DNA from: Virgibacillus ihumii
GTDB taxonomy: Bacteria > Bacillota > Bacilli > Bacillales > Amphibacillaceae
DNA length: 64,000 bases
Direction: 5' to 3'
NCBI RefSeq assembly: GCF_902726655.1
Contig: NZ_CACVAN010000001.1
Location: 2,046,001 to 2,110,000, forward strand
Made by a program: the position numbers and the translations under genes
Part shown: positions 54,036 to 63,769 of the stretch, piece by piece
Layout: each line of letters begins with the position of its first letter
Position numbering within the stretch: the stretch's first letter is position 1
Notes under the pieces: generated by a model
What the model was told of the DNA's origin: nothing
Database searches by the model: none
The model's input: the letters and a program-made list of their open reading frames with translations, nothing else

Positions 54036-54959
54036 CTAATCAAGATTAATTCTCGGGTTGAGGACACCATATAGCAGATCGACAACCATGTTAATTAACA
54101 TAAACTCTAATGCAAATAATAGAAGTTCAGCCTGTATCACCGGATAATCCCTGAACGAAATAGAATCGATAAGTAAACTTCCCAGCCCCGGCCAACTAAA
54201 CACTACTTCAACAACAATGGAACCACCTAATAAAAAACCAAATTGAAGACCAGTCATTGTAACGATCGGAACCATTGCATTTCTTAAAGCATGTCCCCAA
54301 ACTACCTTGTTTTCGGATAGCCCTTTTGCACGTCCTGTTCTGACAAAATCATCTTTTAATGTATCCATTAATGAAGAACGAGTGAATCGAGCTATTACAG
54401 CAGCCACTGTAGTTCCCAACGTTAAGGAAGGAAGGATGTAACTTTGCCAAGAATCATTCCCGCCTACTGGTAGCCAACCTAATTTTACCGAGAACAATTG
54501 AATGAGGAGTAAGCCAAGCCAAAAGGAGGGCATGGATATACCAGATACAGCCCCGAACATTCCTGAAAAATCCTGCCACTTATTTCGATTTGTCGCTGAA
54601 ACAACTCCGATTAATAAGCCAATTACCAACGACCATGCCATACTAGAAATGGTTAACCAGAAAGTGGGCATAAACCTTGATACAATCACCTCAGAAACAG
54701 GTCTCCCTGTTTTTAATGAAGTACCAAAATCCCCTTGAAACAAACCTTTCATATAGGAGAAATATTGTTTCCAAATCGGTTCGTTCAGACCAAGTTCTTC
54801 CGCTACTAATTGAACTTCTTTAAATGTTGCCTGTTTACCGGCTACAAGTCGGGCAGGATTACCCGGTATTAAATGTACAAATAGAAAGACAAGAACTGAA
54901 ATAACAAGAAGAATTGGAATAAGCTCAAGAATTCTTTTTGAAAAATATCGAAAAAACAA
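54036..54959 (-). CDS. dppB: Dipeptide ABC transporter permease (DppB)
   Basis: 307 residues, TTG start at 54959 seven bases after GGAGG. Six spans; DppB hallmarks [29 protein letters not shown] in pieces, [15 protein letters not shown], and the EAA loop [24 protein letters not shown]. It ends 17 bp before the DppC start. Confidence 0.94.
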   Translation of the reverse strand: MFFRYFSKRILELIPILLVISVLVFLFVHLIPGNPARLVAGKQATFKEVQLVAEELGLNEPIWKQYFSYMKGLFQGDFGTSLKTGRPVSEVIVSRFMPTFWLTISSMAWSLVIGLLIGVVSATNRNKWQDFSGMFGAVSGISMPSFWLGLLLIQLFSVKLGWLPVGGNDSWQSYILPSLTLGTTVAAVIARFTRSSLMDTLKDDFVRTGRAKGLSENKVVWGHALRNAMVPIVTMTGLQFGFLLGGSIVVEVVFSWPGLGSLLIDSISFRDYPVIQAELLLFALEFMLINMVVDLLYGVLNPRINLD

Positions 54960-54984
54960 ATGTTCCCCTCCTTTTTAAGAAGTT

Positions 54985-55006
54985 GGGGGCTTATTCAATA
55001 GCCCCC
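54985..55006 (-). promoter_or_regulatory. Intercistronic hairpin after the binding-protein gene
   Basis: GGGGGCT and AGCCCCC pair over seven bases around an 8-nt loop, without a T-run. Between a solute-binding gene and its permease such hairpins usually stabilise the upstream mRNA or partly terminate, giving excess binding protein. Confidence 0.6.
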
Positions 55007-55012
55007 TTTCAG

Positions 55013-56605
55013 TTATTTTACAATTTTTGCATCATGGGTACTTAATGACCCATCAGGTAACAAATAAACACCTTCCAAATAATTTTTCTTACCACTAATC
55101 GTATAATCAATTGTCAGGAAAGCCCAAGGTGCATCATTCCAAATTGATTTTTGTATTTCCGCATAAAACTTTTCCCTCTCGTCCGGATTAGCTGTAAGAA
55201 GTGCATCATTAATTAATTTAGTTACTTTGTCATTTGAATAATAAGCAGTATTATATGATTTTGGCGGGAATGCCTCTTTGCCGCCTAATAAAGGACGGAT
55301 TCCCCAATCCGCATCACCTGTTGATGGAGACCAACCACCATAATACATTTCTAGTTCGGTTTCCTTTGGCTTTGTGGACCAGATTTTTTCCGACATTGTT
55401 CCGGTTTCCATAGGAACTATTTCAACCTCGACGCCTATTTTTGCTAGCTGTTGTTGAATAAATTGCATCCCTTTCATGGATGTGGAATTGTTTCCTCCCC
55501 ACAAAGTAGTCTTAAAACCATTTGGGTACCCTGCTTCTTTCAATAGTTGCTTTGCTTTTTCCGGATTATACTCATATACCTTTTGTTGCGAATAAAATGA
55601 TGTTTTAGGAGCGATTACGGAATCAAGTGGCTCCCCAAAACCTCTTTTAACTACTTTAATGAATGCCTCTTTGTCAATACCATAGTTTATTGCTTTACGA
55701 ACCTTTACATTGTTAAACGGTTCTTTCATATTGTTCATAGCCATATACCGTACTACTATAGAAGGCTCAGCCTTTACCTCTATTCCATTTTTACCATCAA
55801 TTTGCTTAGCTTGTTCTGGTGGAACAGGGAAAATAAAATCTGCTTCACCTGTTTTAAGCTTTGCAACCCTGGATCCATTTTCAGGGGTTGGTTCAAATGT
55901 GATTTTGTCAACTTTGGGATAACTATCCTGCCAATATTGATCATACTTTACAACGGTTAAATGATCTCCCGGGACCCACTCTTTAAATTTAAACGGTCCT
56001 GTACCAACTGGATTTCTAGCCACTTCTTCCCCGTATTTCTCAAGCGCTTTCGGGCTAATAATTCTGCCAGCTGGATGAGCCAAATTATTAATGAAAGCTC
56101 CGAAAGGTTTTTTAAGTTTTATTTTCACGGTATATTCATCAACAACTTCTGTACTTTCTACCATTGCAAACAAACTGTGACGTTTTAGATTATTGTCCGG
56201 ATTGGCCAAACGATCAATATTAACCTTGACCGCTTTAGCGTTAAATGGGGCACTGTCATGGAATGTAATCCCTTTTTTCAATTGGAAAGTGTAAACTAAC
56301 CCATCATCACTAATCTTATAATCCTTCGCTAAAACAGGAACAACTTCCATCCCTTTACTAAATCCAAACAGACCTTGAAACATAGTTCTTTGTACTGACC
56401 CCGACAATGTGTCATTTGTGTCATGCGGATCCATACTAATAAGATTCGCATCAACAGCAATGGTCAGATCGTTACCTTCTTTTGCAGCAGTCACTTGAGT
56501 CGAGTCTTTACCTTTTGATTCAGAGTTGTTTGAACAACCACTGAACAGCACAAGCAAAATAACTAGGCTTGCTGCTAAGGCGAAAACTTTTCTTCTGTTA
56601 AACAT
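55013..56605 (-). CDS. dppE: Peptide-binding lipoprotein of the ABC transporter (DppE/OppA family)
   Basis: 530 residues from ATG 56605 (AAGGAGG). The signal peptide has lipobox VLFSGC, with the lipid Cys near 24. The SBP_bac_5 fold follows: ISMDPHDTNDTLSG, RNPVGTGPFKFKEW, and RKAINYGIDKEAFIK. It is first in the operon behind a -24/-12 promoter and binds peptides outside the cell. Confidence 0.94.
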   Translation of the reverse strand: MFNRRKVFALAASLVILLVLFSGCSNNSESKGKDSTQVTAAKEGNDLTIAVDANLISMDPHDTNDTLSGSVQRTMFQGLFGFSKGMEVVPVLAKDYKISDDGLVYTFQLKKGITFHDSAPFNAKAVKVNIDRLANPDNNLKRHSLFAMVESTEVVDEYTVKIKLKKPFGAFINNLAHPAGRIISPKALEKYGEEVARNPVGTGPFKFKEWVPGDHLTVVKYDQYWQDSYPKVDKITFEPTPENGSRVAKLKTGEADFIFPVPPEQAKQIDGKNGIEVKAEPSIVVRYMAMNNMKEPFNNVKVRKAINYGIDKEAFIKVVKRGFGEPLDSVIAPKTSFYSQQKVYEYNPEKAKQLLKEAGYPNGFKTTLWGGNNSTSMKGMQFIQQQLAKIGVEVEIVPMETGTMSEKIWSTKPKETELEMYYGGWSPSTGDADWGIRPLLGGKEAFPPKSYNTAYYSNDKVTKLINDALLTANPDEREKFYAEIQKSIWNDAPWAFLTIDYTISGKKNYLEGVYLLPDGSLSTHDAKIVK

Positions 56606-56652
56606 CAAATTCCTCCTTATAAATTGTTTAATTCTCCTTCTACTGTTTTATT

Positions 56653-56669
56653 AGCAAATATTATGCCAA
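56653..56669 (-). promoter_or_regulatory. Sigma-54 (-24/-12) promoter of the peptide operon
   Basis: The minus strand reads TTGGCATAATATTTGCT: TTGGCA and TTGCT at exact -24/-12 spacing. It lies 48 bp before the lipoprotein start, downstream of a sigma-54 activator gene on the same strand. Confidence 0.88.
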
Positions 56670-56726
56670 TTAATAGATATGTAACAATTCCGCAACAATT
56701 CAATAAATTGAAATTACAATAATCAA

Positions 56727-56776
56727 TATATGGTGAACCATTTCTAAATTAATAAGTAAAATTGGGTAACCATATA
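56727..56776. promoter_or_regulatory. Paired upstream activator sites of the peptide operon
   Basis: TATATGGTGAACCAT (56727-56741) and TTGGGTAACCATATA (56762-56776) are inverted copies, 11 of 15 identical, each with an ATGGT-N2-[AC]CCA dyad. Centres are 35 bp apart and they lie about 60-120 bp upstream of the -24/-12 promoter. Confidence 0.65.
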
Positions 56777-56779
56777 AAT

Positions 56780-56815
56780 AAAAAAACAGAAACATTGATA
56801 AATGCTCCTGTTTTC
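56780..56815 (-). terminator. Terminator of the second sigma-54 activator gene
   Basis: On the minus strand AACAGGAGCATT pairs with AATGTTTCTGTT (two G-T pairs) and runs into TTTTTTT. It separates the activator gene from the paired enhancer sites. Confidence 0.8.
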
Positions 56816-56834
56816 TTTAACCTTTGTTAATTTT

Positions 56835-58913
56835 TCAATCACCTTTATTATTTAGATATTCTAATAAACCACTGCCTTTACTCGTAATCTCACTTCCTCT
56901 GCGGCCACGGGAAACATTGATCAAACCCTTGCTTCGCAACAACTTCTGCCTGTATCTAATCTGTTGATCAGATAGGTTATATCCGCTATTTTTAAGAAAG
57001 TTCAACATCCGATGTCTACCTGATGAAGATACAGCATTTTTTGAAAGAAACTCTAAAATTAAAATTATTTCATCCGCAAATCCTCGTTCATAAAAGAATT
57101 CTATCAAATTATGGTAATCCTGATTTTTTTGTTCCTCCATATTTAAAAAACGGAAGTTTGCCAAGAAAGGCAACTGTTCCCTATATACGGTATCATCACA
57201 AACATGAGCAAGATATTCTATAGTGTTCTGCAACTCTCTTATATTTCCCGGCCAATGATAACTTTTTAGTGCATCAATTGCATTTTGAGAGAATATGAAC
57301 GGTGTACGCCCCAGCTTTCTTGAAAACTTATTAACAAAAAGTTTACTTAACCATCCAATATCACCAATTCTCTCTCTTAATGCGGGAAGACGAATAGGTA
57401 GGACATTCAAACGATAAAATAAATCCTTTCGGAAATCACCGACCTTTATTAATTTTTCCAAATCTTTGTTAGTCGCGGCTATAACCCTTAAATCAAGGGA
57501 AATCATCTGCTCACCACCTACCCGTAAAATTTGTTTTTCCTGCAGAACTCTTAATAGTCTGTTTTGAATTGTTGGAGAAGCATCGCCAATTTCATCCAAA
57601 AAGATAGTTCCTTTATGTGCTTGCTCAAATAATCCGCTGCGTCCATCTTTTTTGGCACCCGTGAATGAGCCTCCTTCATATCCAAACAACTCACTCTCAA
57701 GCAAACTTTCAGATAACGAGGCAAAATTCACCCCAACAAAAGGGTGGTACGATCTTAAGGATTCATTATGAATCGCCTGTGCCAATATTTCCTTCCCTGT
57801 CCCAGTTTCACCTAAAATTAAAATGGTTGAATCACTCTTCGCTAACTTTTTAGCTATTTTTATAGATTCAATAATGGTCTGATTTTTAGAAACCATATCC
57901 TCAAATGTATATTGGGCAATAAAGTTTTTACCTTTGATCTTATTTCTGTAATTGTATTCAATTTGTCGAATTTCATTAGTCCTTCGAAACATTAATAAAG
58001 TTCCAAAGATTTCATTGTCTACATATACATCTTTTTTACGAATATAGTAAGCGATTCCATTTATATCTTTAAAGGTATCTTTATCATCCTTTATCGATTG
58101 AACCCCCTTTAAAAATGTCGGCGGTATAACAACTTGAATTTTTTTGCCTATCATATCCTGACCTTGTAGATTTAGGAGATGCAAAGCTTTTTGATTTATC
58201 ATATTAATAATCCCATCTTTTGAAAAAAGAAGGATTGCATCATCTATATTGTTTACGATCTGCTCTAAACTGTTCCTTAACGACTTTGCAGTAAAAATTT
58301 CCTGACTTAGTTCCCCTGTTAAATGAACCAGGGATTGAATATTGCGCGCGGATAAACGATTCAATTCAAAATCTGAAACTTTAAAGTGATTAAAGATCTC
58401 AATTATTGTGGAAATATCTACAAATCTTGAGCCAATGTTTATAATCTTTTCAACCGATGAAGGTACAAGGTGAGCATCCCCCGGTGTAACCGCAATTTTA
58501 ATATCTGAGTCAAACCTTGCCCCAGGATAATAAGATTGGAATTTTAAAAGAATACCAGTTTCTTTAATCACAGAAATCGTTTCCTCCGCCGCTTCTTTCA
58601 TATTACTTACAAGAAGTACCTTTTCTCCTTTAGGTATATCAAGCAACTCTCTTATATTCGCAAAGTTAATCATTCTCTTGGCAAGAATATACGGGGTATC
58701 TTTCGGAAAGTAAGGTTTAACCATTGGCAATAATATTTTACTGGATAATAGGACAATGGTGTCTTTCGTTATCATAGAGTGAAATAACTCATCAACAGTA
58801 CGTGCCTGTATCTCGAAGTATTCATCTATCTTAATTTCCTGTAATTGCTCAATAATGGTTTTCAAAGTATGCTTTTGATATGAGACGACCATAATAGATC
58901 CATAAGTGCTCAT
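56835..58913 (-). CDS. Sigma-54-dependent activator with PrpR-N-like sensor and PAS domain
   Basis: 692 residues from ATG 58913 (GGAGG 7 bp upstream). Residues 1-175 resemble PrpR-N-type sensor domains. A PAS domain follows at about 215-315. The AAA+ core has Walker A GETGTGKE (368-375) and GTIFLDEIGD. The sigma-54 contact loop is GSFTGA (415-420) instead of GAFTGA. The C-terminus (about 615-690) is not a Fis HTH but looks like a winged helix (SDQQIRYRQKLLRSKGLINVSRG, in pieces). It reads towards the peptide operon and should activate its -24/-12 promoter. Confidence 0.92.
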   Translation of the reverse strand: MSTYGSIMVVSYQKHTLKTIIEQLQEIKIDEYFEIQARTVDELFHSMITKDTIVLLSSKILLPMVKPYFPKDTPYILAKRMINFANIRELLDIPKGEKVLLVSNMKEAAEETISVIKETGILLKFQSYYPGARFDSDIKIAVTPGDAHLVPSSVEKIINIGSRFVDISTIIEIFNHFKVSDFELNRLSARNIQSLVHLTGELSQEIFTAKSLRNSLEQIVNNIDDAILLFSKDGIINMINQKALHLLNLQGQDMIGKKIQVVIPPTFLKGVQSIKDDKDTFKDINGIAYYIRKKDVYVDNEIFGTLLMFRRTNEIRQIEYNYRNKIKGKNFIAQYTFEDMVSKNQTIIESIKIAKKLAKSDSTILILGETGTGKEILAQAIHNESLRSYHPFVGVNFASLSESLLESELFGYEGGSFTGAKKDGRSGLFEQAHKGTIFLDEIGDASPTIQNRLLRVLQEKQILRVGGEQMISLDLRVIAATNKDLEKLIKVGDFRKDLFYRLNVLPIRLPALRERIGDIGWLSKLFVNKFSRKLGRTPFIFSQNAIDALKSYHWPGNIRELQNTIEYLAHVCDDTVYREQLPFLANFRFLNMEEQKNQDYHNLIEFFYERGFADEIILILEFLSKNAVSSSGRHRMLNFLKNSGYNLSDQQIRYRQKLLRSKGLINVSRGRRGSEITSKGSGLLEYLNNKGD

Positions 58914-59025
58914 AAGGTTACCTCCAATCTTCCCATTAATTACAAATACTTTCATTTATCATTAACATCTATAGCATTAATTAGAAGTTTAAATAAAGCA
59001 AGAAAATTCCTCAGAAATAGGTTTG

Positions 59026-59910
59026 TTAAAATAACCTTCTCAGATTATCTACTGTCTGCAATTTTTGGGGTACCAACCAATCAGGATGAATGAATGCATC
59101 ATCAAAAGACAATAAAAATTTTTCTATTTCCATCAAAAATGACCACTCCCACCTCAGCTGGTGAATAAATTTCTCCCGCGTTCCTTTAAAACCAACAAGT
59201 TCGATTAGCTTATTTAACATTTCAGCCTGCCATATTGACTGTATTGGGGAAAATCCGCCAATATCCTTAAATCGAAACCATTTATGGTCAATAGATAGGG
59301 CGTGTGGAAAATAGTAGGCGTATACCTTCTCAAACTTTTCCTCTGTTTTAAGTGAAAGCTTTTGGCCATCATGTACACGGAGTTCATATCGTCCCTCGGT
59401 GCTATTCATATGCTCTAATTGTTCGGGATCAACGAATGTAAGCCATATTTCAGTTTGAGCCCCCTCAACAGGCGCGATTATCGCAGGTAATGATCCATAC
59501 GGAGCAAGAAAGGATCCATAGACAATATCAGTATCTTGAATGCTACCACGCAAACAAATAACAAAATCACTTATTTCTTTATTCAGACTAAATTTATATT
59601 TCAACTGGGCTAAGCAAACATTTGAACCATAAGCGACCAATGGAACACGCTTTGAAATAGGAAGGAAATTATGCTCATTTAATAATGACCGCACTGTTTT
59701 TTCAGTGATTGATCCCCCTGCAAACGAGCCTTCCAAAGGTTGCGACTCAGAATATTGAATGACTAGATTTTCAACCGGCATTCCTTTTTCCTCAATAATT
59801 TTATGTGCTCTTCCTTTAAAATAAATGAAAGAAGAGGATGGTCTTGGTCCTGGATAAATATCAGGATCATCATAAGGACTGAGTTCAATTGGTTTGTGTT
59901 CCATATACAT
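59026..59910 (-). CDS. Gamma-glutamylcyclotransferase-like protein (tentative)
   Basis: 294 residues; the first ATG has AAGGAG at 9 bp. Residues about 88-110 (VPLVAYGSNVCLAQLKYKF) carry the YGSN motif of gamma-glutamylcyclotransferase-fold enzymes. EHMNSTEGRYELRV near 170 resembles the part with the catalytic Glu, followed by strands ending AYYFPHALS. The N- and C-terminal extensions are unusual for that fold. It lies 112 bp upstream of the activator in the same direction. A role in processing gamma-glutamyl peptides imported by the neighbouring ABC system is inferred. Confidence 0.65.
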   Translation of the reverse strand: MYMEHKPIELSPYDDPDIYPGPRPSSSFIYFKGRAHKIIEEKGMPVENLVIQYSESQPLEGSFAGGSITEKTVRSLLNEHNFLPISKRVPLVAYGSNVCLAQLKYKFSLNKEISDFVICLRGSIQDTDIVYGSFLAPYGSLPAIIAPVEGAQTEIWLTFVDPEQLEHMNSTEGRYELRVHDGQKLSLKTEEKFEKVYAYYFPHALSIDHKWFRFKDIGGFSPIQSIWQAEMLNKLIELVGFKGTREKFIHQLRWEWSFLMEIEKFLLSFDDAFIHPDWLVPQKLQTVDNLRRLF

Positions 59911-60509
59911 CTAACCACTCCTTACTGTATATTGAATACTTTAAAGTTACCAAATTTTATCTAATTTAAAATTATATCTTTAAATGCATTTTAAAACAAT
60001 AAGGATTAAAAGAAACCCCTTTCTGCTTCCTGTGCAATTCTAAAAATAAACATAGTACCGGTAAAGCAGAGGTTTTACCGTTTCCTCTTTTCACTCTAGC
60101 TAGGTTTACAAGGCATCAGACTTGCCTCTTTAACGACATACCTTGTTGAATGGATAGTATCCGTAAGTAGTATGGTTGATGTCAGTTGATGAAAGGTTAA
60201 CGTTTACTTTTAAATTCAGTGGGTCGAACCAGAAGGAGAATGGATTGAATTGTATACCCAGTGGCTATTCCTCATCTTCTTAAGAACATTGCAAAATAAT
60301 GAAAGCATGAAGAAACATAAGAACCGTCCCTATGCTTATACCATATAGCGTCTCTTTGTGAAACAGGGGGGGACGCCCTTTTTCCAACACTGACTGAAAT
60401 ACGTGAAAAGTGCTGCGGGAATAACGTACAAACCTGAAATAATGTGGTAATATAAACGATTTAATGTCGTTATAAAGGGTTAAGCTGGTCCTTTTATAAT
60501 GAACATGTA

Positions 60510-60674
60510 ATGCGATTAAAAATAGACCATGGTTTATCTATAGAGGAAATTGCCATAAGCACTAATTGCAGTACATCGAAAATAAAATCCTTTACACAGG
60601 ATAAGCGTATCCCTTTGCACATACGGGGAATAGCTGTTGAGAATTTTAAGAGCCTCTTGAATTCCGTAGTATAA
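60510..60674 (+). pseudogene. Short helix-turn-helix fragment
   Basis: 54 codons from ATG 60510 without a visible RBS. HGLSIEEIAISTNCSTSKIK looks like a helix-turn-helix, then a basic tail. It is probably the remnant of a transposase or regulator; too short and poorly initiated to call a gene. Confidence 0.3.
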
Positions 60675-60683
60675 ACCTCATAA

Positions 60684-60756
60684 AAAAGTATGCCTCTCTT
60701 CCTTGGTTTGTTTGGTATGGCGATTAAACAATACCATAAAAAGGGCATACTTTTCA
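60684..60756 (-). terminator. Terminator region of the PTS-NamZ operon
   Basis: On the minus strand, 7 bp after the NamZ stop, GAAAAGTATGCCC can pair with GGCATACTTTTTT across a loop that itself contains TGGTAT...ATACCA. The outer stem ends in a TTTTTT run. Confidence 0.6.
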
Positions 60757-60763
60757 TAATTTT

Positions 60764-62605
60764 TTAATGCATTAAATCCACAACAATTCTTGAAGAAAAC
60801 TCAGGTGTTTCATATTCTATTCCATCCGTTTTCAAGTTAAATGCAGCAACGAATGTACCATTTTCAACCCTATAATTTATACTGGATATAACTGGGCTGT
60901 TGTTTATATCAATGGTTCCCCCTTGTTCATCTAATTCCCCTTCAATTTCTCCATAAGGAATTTTCAACAGTAAGTTACCATCCTTTTCTTCTATCTCATA
61001 ATTATTCACTGTCTTGTTCAAATCAAATACAATCCTCGAATAAGCTGAATGTATTCCATATCGGATATTTTCAACTTGTGTGGCTGATACGTTGACAGTC
61101 CTGCTTGCGGTATAATCACCATACGAAGCTACTATTTTACCCTGTCCTTCCCTTTTTGCATGAAAAACACCATCTTCAACATACCCGATATCATTTGAAG
61201 TGGACCATTCAACCGATGAAGGCTCAATATCCAGCTTTTCACCGTTTTTATCATATCCTTGTACAGTTAATTCAACACTTTGGCCTGGAACCGCTGTTAA
61301 ATCAAGTGGTAATATTCCTAACACGCCTTCGTCTTTATAAGGTTGAGCACCACTCGGATATGGATTATATAATAAATATTGGTTACGCACTTCGTTTACC
61401 CAAGTATTGAATTCATCTTCCCAGGACTTTATAATATGATCAACTGGTTCATCATTCATAATCATCTCCGGTACTTCCGGGTCCCCAATAAGATTCGCAT
61501 AACTGGAAGTCATCTCAAACTTTTCCGGATTTTGATCCCGCATTGCATCCACCAGGTTTAAACCTAATTTAACCAAATTGATTTGTGATGGATCATCAAT
61601 ATGCACTTGAACCCCGCCAACTAATTCACCTTCATATTTCCCAAACATTGGTGTGAAATATGCTGGTCGGAAAGTTACCCCTGAAATATTCCGGTTATTC
61701 ATTTCATTTGCTAAATCTTCACCATCAATCCAAGGCGCCCCAACCAATTCAAAAGGTTTGGTAGTCCCTAGACCCGTGCTTAACGAAGTGTCATCCAGCA
61801 ACTCCGTCCCAGCGTACAAATATGCAGTTTCTTTAGTTGGTATGTTTGGTGATGTCATTACCCATGGAAGACCGGTGTCTTCAAAATGCATGGTGCGTTT
61901 CCAGCCTTTCATTTTAACAACCTTTAAATCTACTCCCATACTATACTCATGATTCCACATCGTTGCCAATTCACCAACTGTCATTCCATGTCTTACCGGC
62001 AGCAAAAATCTTCCCATGAAACTGACCGTATCTTCTGATCGAAGCGGCCCTTCCACCTTAGTTCCGCCAATTGGATTCGGGCGATCTAATACAATCAATT
62101 CTTTATCATATTCTGCAGCTGCCTCCATGGCAAAACCCAGTGTATATATATACGTATAAACATTCGACCCAATATCCTGGATGTCAAATAGTAACACATC
62201 CACATCAGCCAGCATTTCTTCTGTTGGTTTCCATGTTGGTCCATATAGACTATACACGGGAAGACCAGTTTTCTCATCAATATATGATTCTACATATTCC
62301 CCCGCTTCACGGTTACCCCGTATACCATGCTCCGGTCCAAATAATGCAGTTAAATTAACATCCGGGTGGTTATACAATAAATCAACACTGCTTTCCAGAT
62401 TGCTGTCAACGCCTGTCGGATTAGTTATTAACCCAACTCTTTTATTTTCCAGCCAGTCTAACTTTTTGTTCAATAATACTTCAATGCCTGGAACAACCTT
62501 CCCGTTTCCATTATTACCGTTCCCCTCTGCACTGGAAGTTGCCAACAAAGATGTCACTAATAACGTTAAAACAAGTGCTGAGAAAATGTATTTGATATAT
62601 TTCAC
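60764..62605 (-). CDS. namZ: Exported exo-beta-N-acetylmuramidase NamZ-like (DUF1343) with AMIN-type C-terminus
   Basis: 613 residues from GTG 62605, which has GAGGAGTG just before it; ATG 62620 is an alternative. The signal peptide ends near SSAEG. The DUF1343 core (about 40-430) shows GIEVLLN, GLITNPTGVD, FGPEHGIRG, LLFDIQDIGSNVYTYIYTL and DRPNPIGG. A Big-like domain (about 440-510) and a C-terminal AMIN-like domain (about 515-613) may hold it to the wall. NamZ releases MurNAc from non-reducing ends of muropeptide glycans. It is last in a PTS operon. Confidence 0.9.
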   Translation of the reverse strand: MKYIKYIFSALVLTLLVTSLLATSSAEGNGNNGNGKVVPGIEVLLNKKLDWLENKRVGLITNPTGVDSNLESSVDLLYNHPDVNLTALFGPEHGIRGNREAGEYVESYIDEKTGLPVYSLYGPTWKPTEEMLADVDVLLFDIQDIGSNVYTYIYTLGFAMEAAAEYDKELIVLDRPNPIGGTKVEGPLRSEDTVSFMGRFLLPVRHGMTVGELATMWNHEYSMGVDLKVVKMKGWKRTMHFEDTGLPWVMTSPNIPTKETAYLYAGTELLDDTSLSTGLGTTKPFELVGAPWIDGEDLANEMNNRNISGVTFRPAYFTPMFGKYEGELVGGVQVHIDDPSQINLVKLGLNLVDAMRDQNPEKFEMTSSYANLIGDPEVPEMIMNDEPVDHIIKSWEDEFNTWVNEVRNQYLLYNPYPSGAQPYKDEGVLGILPLDLTAVPGQSVELTVQGYDKNGEKLDIEPSSVEWSTSNDIGYVEDGVFHAKREGQGKIVASYGDYTASRTVNVSATQVENIRYGIHSAYSRIVFDLNKTVNNYEIEEKDGNLLLKIPYGEIEGELDEQGGTIDINNSPVISSINYRVENGTFVAAFNLKTDGIEYETPEFSSRIVVDLMH

Positions 62606-62653
62606 GAAAACACTCCTCATCTATTATTAGTCTTCCGAAGTACTCCATGTTTC

Positions 62654-63016
62654 CTACTCCAGCTTTTTCTTACTGTCCCCCTCTATTAACTGATTCAACT
62701 TTTTATTCATTTCATGTTGTTTACGATACATTTCAATCATTTCCTGAATTAAATCTCTTTCCGACATCACAGTCATCAGATGATCCTGAGCATGAACTAA
62801 AATAACCGACACACTGTCTATTTTTTCTTTTGCATCATCCTGCAGGAATTTCGTTTGTACCTTATGTGCTTCCAAGAGCTCATTTGATGCTAATTTTATT
62901 TTTGCATCCACTTGTTCAAAATAATCGTTCCTTGCGTCCTGTAAAGCCTCATGTAAATATCCTTTGGCGTTCCCCGCATGCAATATAATATTCATTGAAA
63001 AATTTTCATGGTTCAT
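62654..63016 (-). CDS. PTS lactose/cellobiose-family EIIA component
   Basis: 120 residues, ATG preceded by GGAGGG at 7 bp and overlapping the ChbG end by 11 bp. It has the helical IIA-Lac fold: phospho-His in the IILHAGNAKGYLHEAL region and IDSVSVILVHAQDHLMTVMSER near residue 70, the family signature. It passes phosphate to the EIIB of a diacetylchitobiose/cellobiose-type sugar transporter. Confidence 0.92.
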   Translation of the reverse strand: MNHENFSMNIILHAGNAKGYLHEALQDARNDYFEQVDAKIKLASNELLEAHKVQTKFLQDDAKEKIDSVSVILVHAQDHLMTVMSERDLIQEMIEMYRKQHEMNKKLNQLIEGDSKKKLE

Positions 63017-63758
63017 CTACTAGCCCTCCATAATGGATTAAACCGACAGCGTGCTCATCAATCCAGTTTTTAATTTTGCTGTTTACAAGAATATCTAACT
63101 CTTTCATTCTAGTAAAATTATAGCTGCTCTTATTACTTAACCACGAATCCAAAAATGCAGGGTGACACATAATTTCTGTAACTCCCGGTTGCAAACCGGA
63201 AAATAGATTCAGTAAATATTCAAGTGAAACGTGATCATCACCATAAAAATCGTATTGAAAGTAGTCACTTGTTAAAATAGACCCGGATAGCATGGAATCT
63301 GAAAATGACCTTACAGGGAGTTTGTATTTTTCGGCTACTTCCGCTACCGCTTCCATTCCACAAGGGATATGGAGGTGCATGTGGTGATGACTATCAATGT
63401 GCGTCACATCTACCCCCGACCTAAAAATCAATTCAAGCTGGTATTCAAGTTCATCTTTTATATCTTGTCGTTTTGCAGATTCTATCAGCTCCTGACCTTT
63501 TAGGAATTCACCCCTGTTATCTGTTAAACTGCTGACGAAAGAGGACACCGGTTGACCAGCATCCAGAACAAGATGTAAGCCTACCCCAAGATCAGGATAC
63601 CTTTTCACTTCTTCAAGGCTTTCCTTTGAAAAGTCTGTATTAACCATTGCCGTTGTACTCGTCAATATACCATGCTGATGAGCATAAAGTATCCCCGCAG
63701 ATACACCTGGAGTTAAACCGAAATCATCAGCATTTACAATTAATCTTGTGGAATTCAT
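63006..63758 (-). CDS. chbG: ChbG/YdjC-family carbohydrate deacetylase
   Basis: 250 residues from ATG 63758 (AGGGG at 8 bp). Metal motif LIVNADDFGLTPGVSAGI at the start, GVGLHLVLD near 60 and DSHHHMHLHIP near 120. ChbG removes an acetyl group from phosphorylated diacetylchitobiose-type sugars. It lies 11 bp after the EIIC gene and overlaps EIIA, so the imported sugar is probably N-acetylated. Confidence 0.92.
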   Translation of the reverse strand: MNSTRLIVNADDFGLTPGVSAGILYAHQHGILTSTTAMVNTDFSKESLEEVKRYPDLGVGLHLVLDAGQPVSSFVSSLTDNRGEFLKGQELIESAKRQDIKDELEYQLELIFRSGVDVTHIDSHHHMHLHIPCGMEAVAEVAEKYKLPVRSFSDSMLSGSILTSDYFQYDFYGDDHVSLEYLLNLFSGLQPGVTEIMCHPAFLDSWLSNKSSYNFTRMKELDILVNSKIKNWIDEHAVGLIHYGGLVDEP

Positions 63759-63769
63759 CAAAAGACCCC

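Larger units (their letters stand above)
59911..60763. other. Long intergenic region with repeat and remnant sequence
   Basis: About 850 bp without a convincing gene. It contains an AAGAACCGTCCC half element near 60320, a GGGGGGGACGCCC stretch near 60366 related to the dispersed repeats, a short HTH-like frame at 60510-60674, and a terminator-like structure at 60684-60756. It appears to be a decay zone. Confidence 0.5.

Noticed and set aside
59911..60480. Possible structured RNA between the cyclotransferase-like gene and NamZ
   Set aside because: No conserved riboswitch pattern was recognised and no gene lies directly downstream in the right orientation; the repeats explain the visible hairpins.
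60494..60757. An 87-codon minus-strand frame after the NamZ gene
   Set aside because: It covers the terminator hairpin and has no RBS or family resemblance.
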